Shown here: in pieces, positions 6,131-9,338 of the stretch
Layout: each line of letters begins with the position of its first letter
Position numbering within the stretch: position 1 is the first letter of the stretch
Source: Pseudomonadota bacterium
GTDB lineage: Bacteria > Pseudomonadota > Gammaproteobacteria > Acidiferrobacterales > UBA6901
NCBI GenBank assembly: GCA_021785795.1
Contig: JAJYEK010000143.1
Coordinates: forward strand, 1 to 9,338
Reading direction: 5' to 3'
Length of the DNA stretch: 9,338 nt
Notes under the pieces: model-generated
What the model was told of the DNA's origin: nothing
The model's input: only the letters and a program-made list of their open reading frames with translations
Databases searched by the model: none
Translations under genes and position numbers: made by a program

Positions 6131-7762
6131 GTGAACTATCTATTGGTTTTTTTTTCGGCAACGGTCGTGAGCGTGGGACTGATCCCGCTCATGATCCGCC
6201 ATGCGCCGCGCCTGGGCATGGTCGACCAGCCCAACGCGCGCAAGGTCCACTCAGCACCAATTCCACGCGCTGGTGGTGTGGGCATCGCAGTGGGCACACT
6301 GATCCCGGTGATCATATGGATGCCGGACGGGCCCGCGCTACGCGCGTATCTTGTGGCGTCCGTGATTCTCGTCGCGTTTGGCATGTGGGACGACGCCCGC
6401 ACGCTCGGTGCTGCAATAAAGTTTGTCGGTCAGTTTTTTGCAGCAATCACGGTGGTGTATTTTGGCGGATTGCATGTACCCACGCTGCCGTTCATGGACA
6501 TGCATCGGCTGCCTCTTTACGTAGCACGACCGTTCACCGTGTTCGCGCTGGTCGGGATGATCAATGCCCTCAACGTCTCCGATGGTCTGGACGGGCTCGC
6601 GGGCGGCCTGTCGATTCTCAGCCTAAGCGCGATCGCCTACCTGGCGCTTCGGCACTCCGGTTATACGGCTGTTGTGATTGCGCTGGCCACCTTAGGGGGC
6701 GTGCTCGGCTTTATGCGCTACAACACCCATCCGGCCAAGGTCTTCATGGGCGACGCGGGAAGCCAGTTTCTCGGTTTCACGCTGGGATATCTGGCCGTAT
6801 ATCTGCTGCAAAAGGTCAATCCGGTACTCAGCCCTGCCCTGCCGCTTCTGATCCTAGGCCTGCCCATTGCGGATCTCTTCGCGGTCATGGTACAGCGCCT
6901 TTATCTCGGAATTAGCCCGTTCGTAGCCACCAAGCATCACATCCATCACCGGCTGCTGGGGCGCGGTTTCGATCATTACGAGGCAGTGGTCATCATTTAC
7001 GCGGTCCAGACCATCTTTATCGTGCTGGCCCTGATGATGCGTTACGACGCTGACGGTTCGATATTTGCGGCCTATTTCGGGATCTGCGGGCTGCTGTTTC
7101 TGCTTCTGTTCGTCATGACGCAGCTCGATCTGAAGGTGCACACCTCCAGAGCCCAGTCACGCCTGACCACAACCATTCGCGCGGTCCGCAATCACCCCCT
7201 GTTTTATGCCACCCCGATACGTACAATACTCCTGCTCATACCGCTGCTGTTCATTTCCGTCAGCCTGGTCGTCCCGGTCGTGCCGAAGGATTTCGGAGTC
7301 GGCGCCTCGATCCTGGCTGTGATGCTGCTCTTACACCTGGTGGTCACCGGCAACCGCGATTCGATCGTGTTGCGCGCGATCAGCTACGTCACTGCGGCCT
7401 TCATCATCTACCTGGGATCCAAGTACCTAACCGGTCACTCCCGCCTGATCAATTTTGCGGAAATCGGCTACTTCCTCGTGTTGGCGTCGGCCATCGGACT
7501 GGCTGTCCGCTACAGCGCCACCGTGGAGTTCCGCACCACACCCATGGACTACCTCGTGATCCTGATCGTCCTGTCGGTTGGTCTGCTGACCGGGGACAGT
7601 GCGCACCGGGCCTACATCGGGGCGATGGCGATCAAACTTGTCATCGTGTTCTACGGCTGCGAATTCATTGCCTCACACATGAAAAACCGCTGGAACCTGC
7701 TCAATTTGTCGTCGCTCGCTACGCTGGTCATTCTAGGCATACGTGGCCTGGGCCTCATCTAG
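6131..7762 (+). CDS. WecA/WbpL-type polyprenyl-phosphate sugar-1-phosphate transferase with long C-terminal membrane extension
   Basis: This 543-residue polytopic inner-membrane protein is predicted to transfer a UDP-activated N-acetylhexosamine-1-phosphate to undecaprenyl phosphate, the initiating step of a lipid-linked glycan. The family core (1 to about 340) has a VDQPNARKVHSAPIPRAGG loop, D87/D88 (metal-binding DD), NVSDGLDGLAGG (N148, D151, D154), FMGDAGS (205-211, D208) and HHIHH (269-273), all intact. Residues about 341-543 add roughly seven hydrophobic segments not needed for the core reaction; ordinary WecA has about 360 residues. The GTG start is forced: an in-frame TGA lies at 6116-6118 and the first membrane helix begins at once. 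Ribosome-site support is poor, with GGAAA only two bases upstream. A run of nine T (6147-6155) covers codons 6-9. WbpL follows wbjE in the P. aeruginosa O11 cluster, a similar setting. Whether the sugar is GlcNAc, FucNAc or QuiNAc cannot be told from sequence. Confidence 0.9.
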   Translation: MNYLLVFFSATVVSVGLIPLMIRHAPRLGMVDQPNARKVHSAPIPRAGGVGIAVGTLIPVIIWMPDGPALRAYLVASVILVAFGMWDDARTLGAAIKFVGQFFAAITVVYFGGLHVPTLPFMDMHRLPLYVARPFTVFALVGMINALNVSDGLDGLAGGLSILSLSAIAYLALRHSGYTAVVIALATLGGVLGFMRYNTHPAKVFMGDAGSQFLGFTLGYLAVYLLQKVNPVLSPALPLLILGLPIADLFAVMVQRLYLGISPFVATKHHIHHRLLGRGFDHYEAVVIIYAVQTIFIVLALMMRYDADGSIFAAYFGICGLLFLLLFVMTQLDLKVHTSRAQSRLTTTIRAVRNHPLFYATPIRTILLLIPLLFISVSLVVPVVPKDFGVGASILAVMLLLHLVVTGNRDSIVLRAISYVTAAFIIYLGSKYLTGHSRLINFAEIGYFLVLASAIGLAVRYSATVEFRTTPMDYLVILIVLSVGLLTGDSAHRAYIGAMAIKLVIVFYGCEFIASHMKNRWNLLNLSSLATLVILGIRGLGLI

Positions 7763-7907
7763 GCGACTGAACGCCTGCTGCGTCCACCCGTGCCCGGCTA
7801 CCGAGCCCGTTGGTTTTGTGTTTTACTGTATCGCGCCTTGACCTCGAGTTGCCGCGAGAAATCCAGGTTTTCTGAATGATCCGCAGTTTTAGGTTTGGAG
7901 GGTTAAC
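7763..7907 (+). other. Short intergenic gap with possible weak terminator
   Basis: After the transferase stop there is an AGGCG/CGCCT stem (7761-7765 with 7772-7776). A small GGCT/AGCC hairpin (7796-7807) follows, with the T-rich TTGGTTTTGTGTTTT about two bases downstream, so a weak terminator is possible. A TTGACC at 7838-7843 resembles a -35 box but has no -10 partner at proper spacing. No gene is seen. Confidence 0.3.
7897..7902 (+). promoter_or_regulatory. Strong ribosome binding site for the TPR lipoprotein
   Basis: GGAGGG lies five bases before ATG 7908. It is a clear Shine-Dalgarno sequence, far stronger than that of the preceding transferase gene, and fixes the start. Confidence 0.75.
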
Positions 7908-9338
7908 ATGTCTGTTCGCAAAGGTGTTTCGGGGATACTTGTGCTGATTCTGGCTGCCGCCGTCCTAACCGCCTGCGGCGGAGCGGCAGGACGGGAGGCC
8001 GCTTACTTGAAGCGCGGCAAGGCCTATTTGGCCAAGAAAGACTTCCAGGAAGCCGAGCTCGAGTTCAAGAACGTCCTCCAGATTAACCCGAGAAACGCGA
8101 CAGCGTCGTACCTGCTTGCCCGGGTCGAGGAAGAACAGGGCAACTTCCAGCTCGCTTTCGCCTACTACACGAAAGCCGTCGATCTGCAGCCCGACTACCC
8201 AGCTGCGCAGGCCAAGCTCGGCACGTTTTACCTGCTGTCCGGCAACATAACCAAGGCCGATCAGCTGGCAGACACGATCCTGAGCAAGCACCCCGCCAAC
8301 GCGGCGGGAAAGTTGCTGAAAGCCGCGATCCTCGAAAGACAGGGAAACACCCAAGGGGCAATCCAGGAAGCCAGCAGCGTACTGTCTGCAGACCCGTCGA
8401 ATTACGATGCCGCTTCACTGTTGTCCGTCATCTATGACCGCCATGGCGAAACAGCCAAGGGAATCTCAATACTCCAGGCGGCAATTGCCCGCAACCCGAA
8501 GAACATACCGCTGCGTATCAGCCTGATCAGGCTGTATGCCAAGAACCCCGCCGACAACCCGAAGACGGAACAGCAGTTCGAAAAAATCATTGCACTTCAG
8601 CCCGACCGGCTGCAGCCGCGCGTCTTGTATGCTTCCTTTCTGATGCATATCAAGCAGGTCGACCAGGCAGAACAGGTGTTGCGAGATGCGGTTCAGGCTG
8701 ACCCGAAGGATGTGCGCCGCGAGGTGACGCTTGCCCAGTTTCTTGCGATCAACCGCGGCATACCGCAGGCCGAAGCGGAACTCCAGAAAACCATCCAGTC
8801 CTATCCGGACAGGGACCGTACGCGTTTCGCGCTGGCGTCGCTCTACGAGCACACAGGCGCCCCCGCAAAGGCAGAGGCGGTGTATCGGAGGATCATCGCA
8901 CGCGACGACTCGAAGCAGGACAAGCTGTCGGCACGCGACAATTTGGCCGGTCTGCTCTTTCGGGAAGGCAGGACGGACGAGGCCATGAAGCTGGTCAAGA
9001 AGATTCTCAAGAAGAATCCGCAGAATGACAGCGCGCTGCTTCTCGAGGGAACAAATGCACTGCAACACAACGATCCGCTAACAGCAACGTCGGCATTCCG
9101 GTCCATTCTCAAAGACCAACCCACCTCAGCCAAGGTGCTGGCCCTGCTGGCCCAGGCGAACATGATGAACCACGCCCCGGATCTTGCCCAGCAGGATCTG
9201 CAGCGTGCCGTAAGTGACAATCCGCACGACGCCACCGCCAGGCTGCGTTTGGCCCAGCTCCTGATGCAGCAGAACGACAGCGGGGCTGCACTCAAGCAGG
9301 TCCATCGGGCACTCAGCATCGCGCCAGATGATGCCAGC
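7908..9338 (+). CDS. TPR-repeat lipoprotein, PrsT-like, cut by window end
   Basis: The frame is open for 477 codons to the right edge with no stop, so the C-terminus is missing. Residues 1-22 form a lipoprotein signal peptide: basic start (R4, K5), hydrophobic core (10-20) and lipobox LTAC with C23 as the lipidated cysteine. The rest is mostly tandem tetratricopeptide repeats from about residue 33, with repeated endings such as LQINPRN, LQPDYPA, LSADPSN and NPKN and helix pairs of the AYxxxGDxxxA type. TPR scaffolds bind partner proteins; this one should sit on a membrane facing the periplasm. Its place beside an exosortase and glycan genes fits the PrsT family of TPR lipoproteins in PEP-CTERM/exosortase loci, which run to about 900 residues, so roughly half the gene may lie outside. 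Other TPR lipoproteins of exopolysaccharide export are possible. Start is fixed by GGAGGG at 7897-7902. Confidence 0.85.
   Translation, partial: MSVRKGVSGILVLILAAAVLTACGGAAGREAAYLKRGKAYLAKKDFQEAELEFKNVLQINPRNATASYLLARVEEEQGNFQLAFAYYTKAVDLQPDYPAAQAKLGTFYLLSGNITKADQLADTILSKHPANAAGKLLKAAILERQGNTQGAIQEASSVLSADPSNYDAASLLSVIYDRHGETAKGISILQAAIARNPKNIPLRISLIRLYAKNPADNPKTEQQFEKIIALQPDRLQPRVLYASFLMHIKQVDQAEQVLRDAVQADPKDVRREVTLAQFLAINRGIPQAEAELQKTIQSYPDRDRTRFALASLYEHTGAPAKAEAVYRRIIARDDSKQDKLSARDNLAGLLFREGRTDEAMKLVKKILKKNPQNDSALLLEGTNALQHNDPLTATSAFRSILKDQPTSAKVLALLAQANMMNHAPDLAQQDLQRAVSDNPHDATARLRLAQLLMQQNDSGAALKQVHRALSIAPDDAS

Noticed and set aside
5964..6161. 65-codon minus-strand frame in the transferase leader
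   Set aside because: It would start at a TTG inside the transferase gene, its early lysines are only the complement of the T9 run, and no family features are seen.
7838..7866. TTGACC as a -35 box for the TPR lipoprotein gene
   Set aside because: No TATAAT-like sequence occurs 16-18 bases downstream.
8466..9068. 200-codon minus-strand frame under the TPR gene
   Set aside because: Antisense to a continuous TPR reading frame with lipobox and strong ribosome site; a shadow.
1..9338. CRISPR array, tRNA, rRNA, insertion sequence or attachment site
   Set aside because: No spaced direct repeats, cloverleaf sequences, transposase motifs or flanking target duplications were recognised on reading either strand.

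Overview
This window is part of an exopolysaccharide / protein-sorting locus of a Gram-negative bacterium. The GC-rich DNA, the lipoprotein signal, the exosortase, and the tight operon with GTG starts all point to a proteobacterium, most likely a gammaproteobacterium. That lineage is an inference from gene content; no rRNA or taxonomic marker is present. Every gene I can support lies on the + strand.

Region 1 (1-3972) is a compact sugar-nucleotide and glycosyltransferase module with gaps of only 1, 1 and 6 bases. It holds the C-terminal part of a UDP-GlcNAc 4,6-dehydratase/5-epimerase (WbjB/CapE/FnlA), a complete bifunctional reductase-cupin epimerase (WbjC/CapF/FnlB), and a complete non-hydrolysing 2-epimerase (WbjD/CapG/FnlC). 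Together these are the three known steps from UDP-GlcNAc to UDP-N-acetyl-L-fucosamine. A WbuB/WbjE-like GT4 glycosyltransferase follows and is the natural candidate to add that sugar to a glycan.

Region 2 (3973-4347) is a 375-base non-coding gap. It contains a perfect 9-bp inverted repeat, a sigma70-like promoter candidate and a weak 55-codon reading frame. Region 3 (4348-5928) encodes an exosortase fused to an EpsI domain, the layout of the XrtD (VPLPA-CTERM-type) group, with the Cys/Arg/His catalytic residues intact.

Region 4 (5929-6130) is a 202-base leader with an AT-rich island containing a perfect TATAAT, a GC-rich hairpin and a 12-bp palindrome. Region 5 (6131-7762) encodes a WecA/WbpL-type polyprenyl-phosphate sugar-1-phosphate transferase with about 200 extra C-terminal membrane residues; its GTG start lacks a good ribosome site and is followed by a T9 run. 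Region 6 (7908 to the window end) is the first 477 codons of a TPR-repeat lipoprotein resembling PrsT of exosortase systems.

As a whole, the transferase would start a glycan on undecaprenyl phosphate, and the WbjBCD and GT4 proteins would supply and add L-FucNAc. The exosortase would process exported proteins carrying a C-terminal sorting tag, and the TPR lipoprotein probably serves the export or assembly machinery. No sorting-tag substrate, flippase, polymerase or Wza-type exporter is inside the window. This is a recognisable kind of locus rather than an obviously new system. The points most worth a second look are the leader before the transferase, the T9 tract, the transferase's C-terminal membrane extension, and the exosortase-EpsI fusion with its unknown substrate.
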